This document shows positions 50,583 through 59,514 of a stretch of 64,000 nt of DNA, one piece after another. Under the pieces are notes generated by a model that saw nothing but the letters and a program-made list of their open reading frames with translations, did no database searches and was not told the DNA's origin. Numbering within the stretch: position 1 is the stretch's first letter; every line of letters starts with the position of its first letter. The position numbers and the translations under genes were made by a program. The stretch comes from an uncultured Prochlorococcus sp. GTDB taxonomy: Bacteria > Cyanobacteriota > Cyanobacteriia > PCC-6307 > Cyanobiaceae. The stretch lies in NCBI GenBank assembly GCA_902560875.1, contig CACENO010000002.1, positions 43,864-107,863 on the forward strand, given 5' to 3'.

Positions 50583-51643
50583 GTCGTACCTGTTTTGTAT
50601 CCATTCGGGTTAGCTGTTTGCCATGCCCAGCTATCGGAACACATATCTAAAATGGTTCTACGTGTTTCCCATCCAAGTATTTTTTTTGCCTGTGTTGGAT
50701 CAGCAATGGTTTTCGCAGTATCACCGGGACGCCTGCCAACAATTTTATAATTTATTTTCTCCCCGATAGTGTCTTCAAATGATTTGACGACCTCAAGGAC
50801 TGAATGACCTTTTCCACTACCTAAATTCAAAGTTAGGAATTCAGATTTCTTCCTAAGTAGATAATTTAAAGCTTCAAGATGCCCCTCTGCCAGATCCATT
50901 ACATGTATGTAATCTCGAATACATGTCTTGTCTTTTGTAGGCCAATCACCACCAAAAACCTCTAAAATATCTTTGTGCCCAATTGCCACCTTACTGACTA
51001 TTGGAAAAAGATTATTTGGCTCTCCATTTGGATCTTCCCCAATCAGTCCACTTGGATGTGCTCCTACTGGATTGAAGTACCTAAGAGAAGCAATACACCA
51101 TTCTGCATCGGATCTTGAAAGGTCTAATAGTATTTTTTCAACTGTAGCTTTTGTATTGCCATAAGGGTTTATTGGATTGATTTTTTCAGTTTCTACTATT
51201 GGAATAGATTTAGGCTTGCCATATATAGTTGCACTGCTACTAAAAATGAATCTTTTGCATTCATATGACTCCATCGTTAATAAAAGATTAGCAGTCCCAT
51301 TTACGTTTGTATCCCAGTATGCTAAAGGCCTTTTTATTGATTCATTAACGGATTTGAGGCCTGCAAAATGAATTACAGCTTGAATTTCTCTTTTCTCTTC
51401 CTTTGCTTTTTTGAAAATCTCATCTAAATTACTTTTATTGCTAATATCTCCTTTAATAATTTGAATTCGTTGATTCACCTCAATTGCACTTATCCCTGTA
51501 ATTTTACAGACACGCTTTAGTGCTATTGGTGAACTATTTATATATGAATCAAATACTAGAAGATCATGTCCAGCTTCTATGAGCACTACACAGGTATGAC
51601 TTCCTATAAATCCTGCGCCTCCTGTTATAAGGATCCTTGCCAT
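50579..51643 (-). CDS. galE: UDP-glucose 4-epimerase
   Basis: GalE interconverts UDP-glucose and UDP-galactose. ILITGGAGFIGSHTCVVLIE is the NAD-binding motif, and the catalytic pair is in NPYGNTKATVEKILLD (Y and K), with FSSSATIYGKP in between. SLRYFNPVGAHPSG and LNLGSGKGHSVLEVV are present. At 354 aa it is normal. It is coupled to the outer-membrane barrel gene and is not far from ugd, so it probably supplies sugar nucleotides for surface polysaccharide. Confidence 0.95.
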   Translation of the reverse strand: MARILITGGAGFIGSHTCVVLIEAGHDLLVFDSYINSSPIALKRVCKITGISAIEVNQRIQIIKGDISNKSNLDEIFKKAKEEKREIQAVIHFAGLKSVNESIKRPLAYWDTNVNGTANLLLTMESYECKRFIFSSSATIYGKPKSIPIVETEKINPINPYGNTKATVEKILLDLSRSDAEWCIASLRYFNPVGAHPSGLIGEDPNGEPNNLFPIVSKVAIGHKDILEVFGGDWPTKDKTCIRDYIHVMDLAEGHLEALNYLLRKKSEFLTLNLGSGKGHSVLEVVKSFEDTIGEKINYKIVGRRPGDTAKTIADPTQAKKILGWETRRTILDMCSDSWAWQTANPNGYKTGTT

Positions 51644-51953
51644 TGTGTAAAAGTGAAGTCCTTGTTATGAAAGACAAGGTTTTAAAAGGTCTGTTTTATT
51701 GAATGAGGTTTTGTATGAGTTTTTTGCATTGGTGTGTTTAAATGACCTTGTAGGAGTCTCTGGTAATTGGCTAACTTCCCTATAAGGCCTTAGTTTGGCC
51801 TGTGGACATAGCCAAGTATTCATAAGGTGAAAGTTATTAGAGTTCTTGATCTTTTAGTGATTTTGTGGTCGGGGGGATAATTGGAACATAGAGATCTCAT
51901 AAGCAACTGTTGGTTGCTTTCTAAAAGAACAATCTTTTGAATTTATTTTTCTC
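51644..51953. other. Intergenic between galE and hisS, 310 bp
   Basis: This divergent spacer must hold the galE and hisS promoters. I see no ORF or hairpin. Confidence 0.5.
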
Positions 51954-53225
51954 GTGAATCAGATCAAAAGCCTACGAGGTATGGTCGATCTCCTCCCAGA
52001 GCAGACGCAGCGCTGGCAGGAAGTTGAGTTAATTGCCCGTGAACAGTTCAAGAGGGCAGGGTTTAAAGAGATCCGAACACCTCTTCTGGAGGTCACAGAA
52101 CTTTTTAGTAGGGGTATTGGAGAGGCTACTGATGTGGTTGGGAAAGAAATGTATACATTCTCAGATCGAGGAAATCGATCTTGCACTTTAAGGCCAGAAG
52201 GTACTGCCTCTGTTGTTAGAGCTGCTTTAGAGCATGGGTTGTTAAACCAAGGACCTCAACGCCTTTGGTATGGGGGACCGATGTTTCGCTATGAGAGACC
52301 TCAAGCTGGACGGCAGCGACAGTTTCATCAAATCGGAGTGGAATGCTTTGGAATAAATTCGACTAGAGCTGATGCTGAGGTGATAGCGATTGCATGGGAT
52401 TTACTTAAACAGTTAGGTCTTAATGGTTTAGTTCTAGAACTTAATAGTCTCGGATCATTAGAAGATCGGAGAAGATATCGCAATGATTTAGTAGTTTGGT
52501 TGCTCGATCGCTTTGAGCAATTAGATACTGATTCTCAGCAACGTGTACAGTCCAATCCATTGCGAATTTTAGATAGCAAAAACCCTCAAACTCAATCTAT
52601 TTTGATGGAAGCACCTACGTTAAATAATTATTTAAGCGAAGAAAGTTTAGAACGCTTCGAAGTATTGCAGCAATCCCTAGAGACTCTTGAAATACCGTTC
52701 AAATTGAACTCCCGTTTAGTTCGTGGACTTGATTACTATTGCCACACAGCTTTCGAAATAAAAAGTGAATATTTAGGTGCTCAATCCACTGTTTGTGGTG
52801 GAGGAAGATATGACGGCTTAGTAGAACAACTGGGAGGTCCTAATACATCTGGTATCGGCTGGGCAATCGGGATGGAGAGATTAATTATGCTTCTGGGTGA
52901 CGTTTTTTCTGGATCAACTACTCCGGATGTTTACCTTGTAAATCAAGGGAAATTGGCAGAGATCCAGGCTTTAGTTGTGGCGAGGAAACTAAGAGCTTTG
53001 GGTTTGATAGTGGAATTGGATAGTTCTGGCTCGTCTTTTGGTAAGCAGTTTAAAAGAGCTAATCGATGCGGTGCTTTTTGGGCAATTGTAATTGGGGATG
53101 ATGAAGCGAAAGGGGAAGTCTTGACTCTTAAAAAACTTCACTCAAATGAGGATTCAACGACTAGTAATGAACTTAAAGTTTCAGCCTCTGACCTGGATGG
53201 GTTGTTTGCCCTTCTTGTTTCGTAA
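51954..53225 (+). CDS. hisS: Histidyl-tRNA synthetase
   Basis: HisRS charges tRNA-His. It is a class II synthetase with motif 2 ([14 protein letters not shown] and [19 protein letters not shown]), the histidine-binding loops [15 protein letters not shown] and [16 protein letters not shown], and motif 3 ([15 protein letters not shown]). A C-terminal anticodon-binding domain follows. At 423 aa it is complete. The start is GTG. The next gene, ugd, follows after 21 bases. Confidence 0.97.
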   Translation: MNQIKSLRGMVDLLPEQTQRWQEVELIAREQFKRAGFKEIRTPLLEVTELFSRGIGEATDVVGKEMYTFSDRGNRSCTLRPEGTASVVRAALEHGLLNQGPQRLWYGGPMFRYERPQAGRQRQFHQIGVECFGINSTRADAEVIAIAWDLLKQLGLNGLVLELNSLGSLEDRRRYRNDLVVWLLDRFEQLDTDSQQRVQSNPLRILDSKNPQTQSILMEAPTLNNYLSEESLERFEVLQQSLETLEIPFKLNSRLVRGLDYYCHTAFEIKSEYLGAQSTVCGGGRYDGLVEQLGGPNTSGIGWAIGMERLIMLLGDVFSGSTTPDVYLVNQGKLAEIQALVVARKLRALGLIVELDSSGSSFGKQFKRANRCGAFWAIVIGDDEAKGEVLTLKKLHSNEDSTTSNELKVSASDLDGLFALLVS

Positions 53226-53246
53226 TCCTTTGATTAAATAGAAGCA

Positions 53247-54680
53247 ATGACTATCCCATTTTTCCCTTCTATTAAGTCTATTTGCTGCATCGGAGCCGGT
53301 TATGTTGGCGGCCCCACTATGGCAGTGATTGCAGATCGTTGCCCACATATTGAAGTCACAGTTGTTGACCTCAATGAAGCGCGTATTGCAGCTTGGAATG
53401 ATTCAGATCTTAATCAGCTACCTGTTTATGAGCCTGGTTTAGATGCAGTGATTAGTAGAGCTAGAGGAAGAAATCTTTATTTCTCTACATCTGTTCAAAA
53501 ATCTATAGCTGCTGCCGACATGGTATTTATTTCAGTAAATACACCAACTAAAACGAAAGGTATAGGAGCTGGTCAAGCAAGTGATTTGCGTTGGGTAGAA
53601 GCTTGTGCTCGTCAAGTTGCTCAAAGTGCAAAAGGACATACTTTTGTTGTTGAAAAGAGTACATTGCCTGTAAGAACTGCTGCAACAATTAAATCAATAC
53701 TTGATGCGCCTCAAAAACATTGTGATGGCGCTGGTACCAGTCCAACTTTTTCAGTGCTTTCAAATCCAGAGTTTCTAGCTGAAGGAACAGCAATTAAAGA
53801 TCTTGAAAACCCTGATCGCGTTTTAATAGGAGGAGAAGATGCTGAATCTATAGAGGCTTTGGCAGATGTTTATAGCAATTGGGTTCCTCCAAATAAAATT
53901 TTGCGTACCAATGTTTGGAGCAGTGAGCTATCCAAACTTACTGCAAATGCCTTTTTGGCTCAAAGAATTAGCTCTATAAATTCAGTTGCTGCTTTATGTG
54001 AGGCAACTGGCGCTGATGTGAGAGAGGTTGCCCTTGCAATTGGTGCTGATAGTCGTCTTGGACCTAAATTTTTGAATGCTGGACCAGGGTTTGGTGGCAG
54101 TTGTTTTCAGAAGGACATACTTAATTTGGTGTATCTTTGCCATCACTTTGGATTGCCAGAAGTAGCATCCTATTGGGAACAGGTTGTGAAACTCAATGAT
54201 TGGCAGAAGAATCGAATATCTCGACTTCTAGTGCACAAGCTTTATGGCACTGTTACTGGAAAAAAAATAGCAATCTTTGGATTTGCTTTTAAGGCAGATA
54301 CTAATGACACACGTGAATCTCCCTCTATTCGAATTGCCTTGAACTTAATAGAAGAAGGAGCGAAATTAGCTATCCATGATCCGAAGGCAGATGTTCAACA
54401 GATCTCTCTAGAACTTCAGACTCCACGACAAGAAACCACGGCCGGCTTTGGTCCTGAAGGTTCATGGGACTACGTAGACGATGTTGTTGATGCAGTAAAA
54501 GGAGCAGATGCAGTTTTGATTCTTACAGAGTGGGATCAATATCGAACTTTGGATTGGTGTCATATCGCAACGCTAATGCGAGCACCCGCCTGGGTTTTTG
54601 ATACCAGATCTGTAGCTGACTCTCTTAAAGTTAAAGAAGCAGGATTAAACCTATGGCGTTTAGGCGAAGGAGAAGATTGA
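53247..54680 (+). CDS. ugd: UDP-glucose 6-dehydrogenase, animal-like type
   Basis: Ugd oxidises UDP-glucose to UDP-glucuronate. The N terminus ICCIGAGYVGGPTMAVIADR and the VFISVNTPTKTKGIGAG segment resemble the eukaryotic (animal/plant) enzyme more than the short bacterial one. The catalytic cysteine lies in GPGFGGSCFQKDILNLV. The central domain and C-terminal NAD domain are complete at 477 aa. It is close behind hisS and supplies a uronic acid sugar nucleotide, probably for surface polysaccharide with galE. Confidence 0.93.
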   Translation: MTIPFFPSIKSICCIGAGYVGGPTMAVIADRCPHIEVTVVDLNEARIAAWNDSDLNQLPVYEPGLDAVISRARGRNLYFSTSVQKSIAAADMVFISVNTPTKTKGIGAGQASDLRWVEACARQVAQSAKGHTFVVEKSTLPVRTAATIKSILDAPQKHCDGAGTSPTFSVLSNPEFLAEGTAIKDLENPDRVLIGGEDAESIEALADVYSNWVPPNKILRTNVWSSELSKLTANAFLAQRISSINSVAALCEATGADVREVALAIGADSRLGPKFLNAGPGFGGSCFQKDILNLVYLCHHFGLPEVASYWEQVVKLNDWQKNRISRLLVHKLYGTVTGKKIAIFGFAFKADTNDTRESPSIRIALNLIEEGAKLAIHDPKADVQQISLELQTPRQETTAGFGPEGSWDYVDDVVDAVKGADAVLILTEWDQYRTLDWCHIATLMRAPAWVFDTRSVADSLKVKEAGLNLWRLGEGED

Positions 54681-55009
54681 GCAAATCTTTCCATAAGGTT
54701 AATTGCTTAATAAGAAAAATATATAAGGAAATAGAGACTTTATAGGTTGGTTAAATCGTTCATGTCTTTGTGCCTGAATTATTTACTATCTAGTGGTAGT
54801 CATCCTAAGACTTCTTGTAGGTATATTCATAGCCTCATCAACTTATTGGTTGCTAATCTCTTCAACTTATCTCTTCTGCCTACCGTTCAGGAAATAAAGA
54901 TGAGGAAGAATTATTCTTGCAATTGATGATCTATTAAAATGATAATGCAAATGGTAGTGGCAAGTTCTGTGGCGAATTTTGAGTTCCATACATTCCACTT
55001 AGAAAAGAA
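54681..55009. other. Intergenic after ugd, 329 bp
   Basis: The only ORF is 54762-54926 (54 aa, starting MSLCLNYLL). It has no homology I recognise or start signal, so I do not call it. Confidence 0.4.
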
Positions 55010-55246
55010 ATGAAAATGATTTTAATAGCTATTGTTTTTGTTGTATTTGCTTTGTTCTTATTGCAGAAGAAATTAAGACTGACTTTTTTCAGGAAAAAAC
55101 AAGCTATTTGGAATATCAGAACATGGATGCAAATGACAAGGGAGGAGCGATATAGGTCTGATCAAGAAGTTAAAAAGAAATCTATGCTGAGACGAAAATC
55201 ACTTATAAATGATATAAGAAGAGAGTATAAGGACCTAAGTGAATAA
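55010..55246 (+). CDS. Small membrane-anchored basic protein, 78 aa
   Basis: This protein has one N-terminal transmembrane helix (ILIAIVFVVFALFLLQKKL) followed by a long basic/acidic helical region (TREERYRSDQEVKKKSML). It starts with ATG. I do not recognise the family. It faces a convergent Nif11-like gene 82 bases downstream. It may be strain-specific. Confidence 0.5.
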   Translation: MKMILIAIVFVVFALFLLQKKLRLTFFRKKQAIWNIRTWMQMTREERYRSDQEVKKKSMLRRKSLINDIRREYKDLSE

Positions 55247-55328
55247 GATTTAATTGACTCTTTCAGATATAATATTCGCAATATAAATTTTAAAATCTTT
55301 TTAATTTATTGATCTTATTTGTGTTATA

Positions 55329-55544
55329 TCAATTGTATTCCCCAGGAACAATATTCTTCCTAACTGTAACTTTACCAACTTTCTTCCCTGAAAAACGTAA
55401 TAGCTCATCTCCTGAAACTTCATATCCAAGAGCTTGGGCAATTTTTGCAACATCATCTGCTGTAGATGATGAAAGGACTTTCTCTCTAAGAGATTCGTCC
55501 TCTTGCATCTTTTTAAGAAATGCTTTGAGATTTTCAATCGTCAA
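55329..55544 (-). CDS. Nif11-like leader-type protein (no core peptide)
   Basis: The first 50 residues fit the Nif11/N11P leader domain: LKAFLKKMQEDESLREKVLS, TADDVAKIAQALGYEVSGDELL. In Prochlorococcus such leaders precede lanthipeptide (ProcA, prochlorosin) cores. Here the tail (GKKVGKVTVRKNIVPGEYN) has no Cys and little Ser/Thr, so it is not a lanthipeptide precursor as it stands. Start is TTG with a strong GGAGG Shine-Dalgarno 10 bases upstream, which supports this frame over the overlapping 78-aa ORF. Confidence 0.75.
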   Translation of the reverse strand: MTIENLKAFLKKMQEDESLREKVLSSSTADDVAKIAQALGYEVSGDELLRFSGKKVGKVTVRKNIVPGEYN

Positions 55545-55650
55545 AATTGATCCTCCAAAATTAGTTCAGTATGTTTGATGAGGAGAGTCTTGAATGTGAA
55601 AAAGTCTTATTAAGCTATCAGGTGTACTAAGACAAACTTTATTTGGAAGC

Positions 55651-56427
55651 ATGACTTTTGAAGATTTAGTCATGCAACTGGTGCTCGGATTGGTTTCCTT
55701 CTTGGCAAATTTACTGTCAGCTTGTGCGGGTGGTGGCGCAGGCCTTGTCCAGTTGCCTGCTTTAATATTTTTGGGACTTCCATTTCCTATTGCCTTGGCT
55801 ACTCACAAAGTAGCTAGCATCGCTTTGGGCTTAGGAGCAGGTCTAAGACATATTCAGGAAAGAAACCTCAATATCGGCATTGCTTTGTTTATTCTTGGTT
55901 TTGGTTTGCCTGGGGTATGGCTAGGCGCTCGAATCGCACTCGTTATTCCTGAACAGGTTGGTACTTTGTTCCTTGGTATTTTCACTTTCGGTCTTGGTCT
56001 TTTTTCAATTAATCGACCTCAGTTTGGTATTAAGACAGAAAATACGAATCTGAATCTACATAGATTGTTTTTAGGTGGATTAGTGATATTTGCTATTGGG
56101 ACCTTAAATGGTTCTTTTTCTTCTGGTACGGGACTATTTGTGACTTTATGGCTTGTTGGCTGGTTTGGTCTGCCTTATGGGCAAGCAGTTGCATACACTC
56201 TGATTCTCGTAGGGCTTTTTTGGAATGGCACTGGGGCTTTTGTCCTTGCTCTTAGAGGAGAGATTATGTGGGATTGGGTGCCTATGCTTATTGCTGGTTC
56301 CTTGCTGGGTGGTTATACCGGAGCTCAAATGTCACTTGCAAGAGGAAGCCGATTCGTGAAACGTGCCTTTGAGATCCTGTCATTGATTATGGGTGTTTCT
56401 CTTATGGCAAGTGCCCTGAACTCCTAG
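55651..56427 (+). CDS. TauE/SafE family membrane permease
   Basis: This protein, with about eight membrane segments, belongs to the TSUP/TauE-SafE family, whose members export sulfite, sulfoacetate or related anions. Two halves of similar topology are visible, with GGGAGLVQLPALIFLGLPF in the first and GTLNGSFSSGTGLFVTLWL in the second. At 258 aa it is normal. The substrate is unknown; neighbours are uninformative. Confidence 0.85.
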   Translation: MTFEDLVMQLVLGLVSFLANLLSACAGGGAGLVQLPALIFLGLPFPIALATHKVASIALGLGAGLRHIQERNLNIGIALFILGFGLPGVWLGARIALVIPEQVGTLFLGIFTFGLGLFSINRPQFGIKTENTNLNLHRLFLGGLVIFAIGTLNGSFSSGTGLFVTLWLVGWFGLPYGQAVAYTLILVGLFWNGTGAFVLALRGEIMWDWVPMLIAGSLLGGYTGAQMSLARGSRFVKRAFEILSLIMGVSLMASALNS

Positions 56428-56536
56428 TGAAAATTCATGAAAGCTTCACAAACCCGTTAACTTTTTAGTGATTATTAAACAGATGAGTTGTTTTTGCTTC
56501 AGTTTCGTTTATATACATGATGTCTAAACTGAATCA

Positions 56537-56719
56537 ATGCTTCTTCCTTCTTTGTTTGCCATTTATGGACAGCCCGGCGTCCCGATGGACTTTTTCCTTC
56601 TTACGTTCTTCCATGCTTTGCTCGTAATTCCATTCCATATAGTTCTTTTCCGTTGGAGATCCCAAAGTGGTTATACCAGTTTCTATGCGAAAGATTATTA
56701 TGAAGTAAAAGATGCTTGA
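56537..56719 (+). CDS. Small membrane protein, 60 aa
   Basis: This protein has one transmembrane stretch (MDFFLLTFFHALLVIPFHIVL) and a tail rich in aromatic and acidic residues (TSFYAKDYYEVKDA). It starts at ATG and is followed by a clear terminator hairpin, which supports a real, single-gene transcript. Family not recognised. Confidence 0.6.
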   Translation: MLLPSLFAIYGQPGVPMDFFLLTFFHALLVIPFHIVLFRWRSQSGYTSFYAKDYYEVKDA

Positions 56720-56742
56720 TAATTAGCTTTTTTGAAATCTGA

Positions 56743-56774
56743 AGGGCAATTGTTTTATTGCCCTTTTTTTTTTT
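56743..56774 (+). terminator. Rho-independent terminator
   Basis: The stem AGGGCAAT / ATTGCCCT with a 6-base loop is followed by about ten T. It lies 23 bases after the stop of the 60-aa membrane protein, as an ordinary terminator for that gene. Confidence 0.85.
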
Positions 56775-57113
56775 GGAATATAAAAAAATAAATCTAATTT
56801 TCTGCAGAGTATCTGACTACCTCTTTAAGAAGCGCTAATTACTTTGAAAAGATTAATTTATTTATAATATATAAGATTAGTTGCTTTCACTCTAATTCAT
56901 CTCCGATTTGTTTGATTGAAAGATAATTGATGAAATTTGGGACTTAAATCTTTAACCTTCTACTATTACCTCTTTGGCTCACTCTTTTTATTTCAATTAG
57001 TATGACTGTGATTTTTGCTATTAAAAAATACTCATTAACAAGCGAATTGGTATGCAAATTAACTTGGTCATGCCCATACTGTTGGCCTATCTTTCTATAT
57101 GACTTGCCAACTT
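56775..57113. other. Intergenic between terminator and psbN
   Basis: AT-rich spacer with no credible gene. The 63-aa plus-strand ORF at 57002-57193 overlaps psbN antisense and is a shadow. Confidence 0.5.
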
Positions 57114-57254
57114 TTAATCGTCATCAGCTTCCCATGGATCAATTAATTTTTTCGAGGGTGGGCCAAATGAGAAATATACAGCTATACCTGTAATTCCTAA
57201 TAGGCCGATTAAGATTGCAATTATTAACGAAAAAGCAGGCGATGAGGTTTCCAT
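57114..57254 (-). CDS. psbN: PsbN-like protein, 46 aa
   Basis: This gene is too short for the ORF track. The minus strand from an ATG reads METSSPAFSLIIAILIGLLG then ITGIAVYFSFGPPSKKLIDP and an acidic end. This is one transmembrane helix followed by the FGPPSKxLxDP motif and acidic tail of PsbN. PsbN helps assemble photosystem II and is normally divergent from psbH, but no psbH is seen in the adjoining plus-strand region. The tail (WEADDD) is a little unlike the usual HED ending. Confidence 0.75.
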   Translation of the reverse strand: METSSPAFSLIIAILIGLLGITGIAVYFSFGPPSKKLIDPWEADDD

Positions 57255-57712
57255 TGAATTAGATGTAAATAAAGACTCTGAAGTCTTGAGCCATCAGCTA
57301 AATATACATAGTAACAAGAAAAGAAGTTTAGGGAGGTGGATAAGAGTCTGTTTCCCATTGGCTTCCTATTTTAATTGAGTACCAGCTTGAACCTTTTAAA
57401 GGTTTGATTTTTGGGTTTCAAAAAGGCATTTTTCAAGATCTATATTGGCCTAAATCGTCTTTCACTGCTTTTTGACATGAAATCAGCTTTTTAGTCTTCA
57501 AGACTCTATTCAAGTGGTAAGGCTTGAAATGTCGATAGCTCTTGAAATTGTCCAATATTTTTGCGTTCTCCTTCTCCCTGCGTAAATGTTACAAAACTGG
57601 CATCACCCAATTTTTATAATGACGGTAAGGAGAGTGGGCATTGAATACGGTTTTGCACCCCTGAGAGAAATAGTTTAAAACGCTAAGCTGGCAATGGTTT
57701 GGGAGAAAAATT
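57255..57712. other. Intergenic upstream of psbN, 458 bp
   Basis: I looked here for psbH on the plus strand and for small genes on both strands. The longest small ORFs are 12 to 18 codons. I see no gene, repeat or strong hairpin. Confidence 0.5.
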
Positions 57713-57853
57713 TTGTCCATATCTCCATCCTGGCCTGTAATAGGGATTTTTCTCATAATCATTGGACTCTTGGTTAAATTTGAAGTGCAGGTTATTGATT
57801 CAGACGATCAAAAGGAGATTAAGCATTCAAAGGAAGTTAACGGCCAGAAGTAA
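57713..57853 (+). CDS. Candidate small membrane protein, 46 aa
   Basis: From a TTG the frame reads MSISPSWPVIGIFLIIIGLL and then VKFEVQVIDSDDQKEIKHSK. It has one good transmembrane helix followed by a charged tail. It is below the ORF-track cutoff. The start codon is uncertain. Composition favours a real small protein; no family is recognised. Confidence 0.45.
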   Translation: MSISPSWPVIGIFLIIIGLLVKFEVQVIDSDDQKEIKHSKEVNGQK

Positions 57854-57943
57854 AATGCTTGGCACAGGCCTTGCTTTGGGATCTTAAAGCGGTCTAATTG
57901 ACTTATTAATTCCTATTAGATATAAGTTCTTTATTTTGCTTTT

Positions 57944-58504
57944 TTAATCGTGTCCCCCATTACATCTCATCACTTTGTTGGCCAGATTTAATTGATCTAA
58001 TTGATTTCCATCAGATGTGGTTTGTTGAATGCATTCATTTTGATTTCTTGTCCATTTTGCAATAGGAGCAAGTCTTGTAACGCCAATGATTAGCGCAAGA
58101 GTACTTATGGCTGAGAGGGCAGGATAAACGATCTTATTTAAAGATACTTTTTCTTTTTTTCTTCTTGCTTCTTCTCTAATAGAACGTTCTTCTGCTCTTT
58201 GTTCTTCCTCAATCTTGGCTTTCTCCTTGGCCTTGCGTTCTTCTTCTCTTAATTCACGTTCCTCTGCTCTTTTCTTATAAGCGATTTGGGCTTGCTCTTC
58301 TTCCCTTTGCTTATTCAATAATTTGGACTGCACTTCAGTCCTCTCTTGCCAGTCCGTAAACCAATGAATCAGCCATTGAACAATACTGATCAAAAGGGCA
58401 ATGGCAGCTACAAAGATAGTTCTAATGGATTCAAAGGCTTCTTTGAATCCATTAGCCTGAGGAGGTTCTTTTTGAGATGGACTTGGCAAATTTTCTTTAG
58501 GCAT
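57944..58504 (-). CDS. Membrane protein with long charged coiled coil, 186 aa
   Basis: This protein has one hydrophobic segment near residues 28-50 (IFVAAIALLISIVQWLIHWF), then about 60 residues of K/E/R/A heptad-like helix (REEERKAKEKAKIEEEQRAE), then a second hydrophobic segment (LSAISTLALIIGVTRL). This topology suggests a coiled coil between two membrane anchors. The function is unknown, and low-complexity helices make homology unreliable. It starts at ATG. Confidence 0.6.
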   Translation of the reverse strand: MPKENLPSPSQKEPPQANGFKEAFESIRTIFVAAIALLISIVQWLIHWFTDWQERTEVQSKLLNKQREEEQAQIAYKKRAEERELREEERKAKEKAKIEEEQRAEERSIREEARRKKEKVSLNKIVYPALSAISTLALIIGVTRLAPIAKWTRNQNECIQQTTSDGNQLDQLNLANKVMRCNGGHD

Positions 58505-58845
58505 ATTTCTTTTTAGTATGACTACATCTATTTGTGGTTTTATCTTTTAAAAACTGAATAAACAAGTCCTAATATTATTTTTTTCTTGTTATGGGCCGAC
58601 TACTTACAGATTTGTTTGCTCCCTCAGAGATTTAATACATCCCAAATCAAAGAAGAGTTAAGGCTTTCTGGTGATTTTGGCCTGCTGATGATGATTTCCT
58701 TAAAACCTAGAAGATTATGAACAAATCTGACATATCTCCTTGTTTTTTGATCTTGCAACAGTCTGCATTCTTAACTCAGCACATTTGTTCGCTATACATT
58801 GGCTATTCTTGTGTCTAGTAGAGGCGGTTTTTTAAAATTAAAGGC
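58505..58845. other. Intergenic, 341 bp
   Basis: No gene, hairpin or repeat seen. It holds the promoters of the flanking divergent genes. Confidence 0.4.
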
Positions 58846-59019
58846 ATGGACTATACCTTTGACCCTGCAATTAATTATGGGCCTAATGATGGTGGGGTAA
58901 GTGCCATTTCTATTGCCTTAGTGGTGATTGCGCTTCTATTGGCTTTTTGGCTTTTTGGCAGTATCTATGGGCAGATAGAAAAATTTTTTCAAAAAAGGGA
59001 AGATGAAGGTGAAGACTAA
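58846..59019 (+). CDS. Small membrane protein, 57 aa (below ORF-track cutoff)
   Basis: From an ATG the frame encodes MDYTFDPAINYGPNDGGVSA, a transmembrane helix (ISIALVVIALLLAFWLFGSI) and a charged tail ending REDEGED. The balanced polar-hydrophobic-acidic layout is typical of a genuine single-span protein. No family is recognised. Confidence 0.6.
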   Translation: MDYTFDPAINYGPNDGGVSAISIALVVIALLLAFWLFGSIYGQIEKFFQKREDEGED

Positions 59020-59340
59020 AGGGATGTGCTTCTAAATTATTAAGACTCAGTGTGGAAATAGTCTTTTGCTATTGATACCACTGACAAGAGGGACAAAAGA
59101 GGCACTTTCTATGTTGAGCAAGTTAAGTTGATTGAAGAATCAAGTAAAGACCTTTTTAGGAAATTAACTTGCAGGGGGGGGGCTATCCCTTGTATATGGT
59201 GTTTGAATTTGTAGTTACGTAAAGACAAATCTATATCTAGTGTTACGACTGACGTGTTTTTCAGAACTAATAGTTAACCTCTCAGGGACCGGGTGATGGG
59301 GTCAGTCGGTCTTTTAAATCTATCGATTGATTTTTAAACC
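59020..59340. other. Intergenic, 321 bp with G9 run
   Basis: No gene seen. It contains a run of nine G residues at about 59174-59182, unusual in this AT-rich DNA (see findings). Confidence 0.4.
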
Positions 59341-59514
59341 ATGAATCTCGGACTTCTCTTCCTAGAAACAATCACCACAGGGGTGATCACCATAGAGGAA
59401 ATGGATTGGGTCGCTAATCATCAACGTGATTTTTCGAGGACTGAGAAAGCTGCTGCACAGAGGTTGGGGAGACTTTTAGATGGAGGAAGAATTCATTTAG
59501 GATGTCGTCTTTAA
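59341..59514 (+). CDS. Small conserved-looking soluble protein, 57 aa (below ORF-track cutoff)
   Basis: The frame MNLGLLFLETITTGVITIEE then MDWVANHQRDFSRTEKAAAQ, ending IHLGCRL, is soluble and alpha-helical with many conserved-type residues. I recall very similar small proteins in marine picocyanobacteria but cannot give a family. The ATG start is clean and the AT-rich flanks are non-coding. Function unknown. Confidence 0.65.
   Translation: MNLGLLFLETITTGVITIEEMDWVANHQRDFSRTEKAAAQRLGRLLDGGRIHLGCRL

Noticed and set aside
54762-54926. 54-aa plus-strand ORF beginning MSLCLNYLL
   Set aside because: No recognisable pattern, no Shine-Dalgarno, and composition like the flanking non-coding DNA.
55301-55537. 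78-aa minus-strand ORF overlapping the Nif11-like gene
   Set aside because: Different frame; the Nif11 frame has a recognisable domain and strong Shine-Dalgarno.
57002-57193. 63-aa plus-strand ORF
   Set aside because: It lies antisense to the psbN-like gene, has no family similarity and no start signal.
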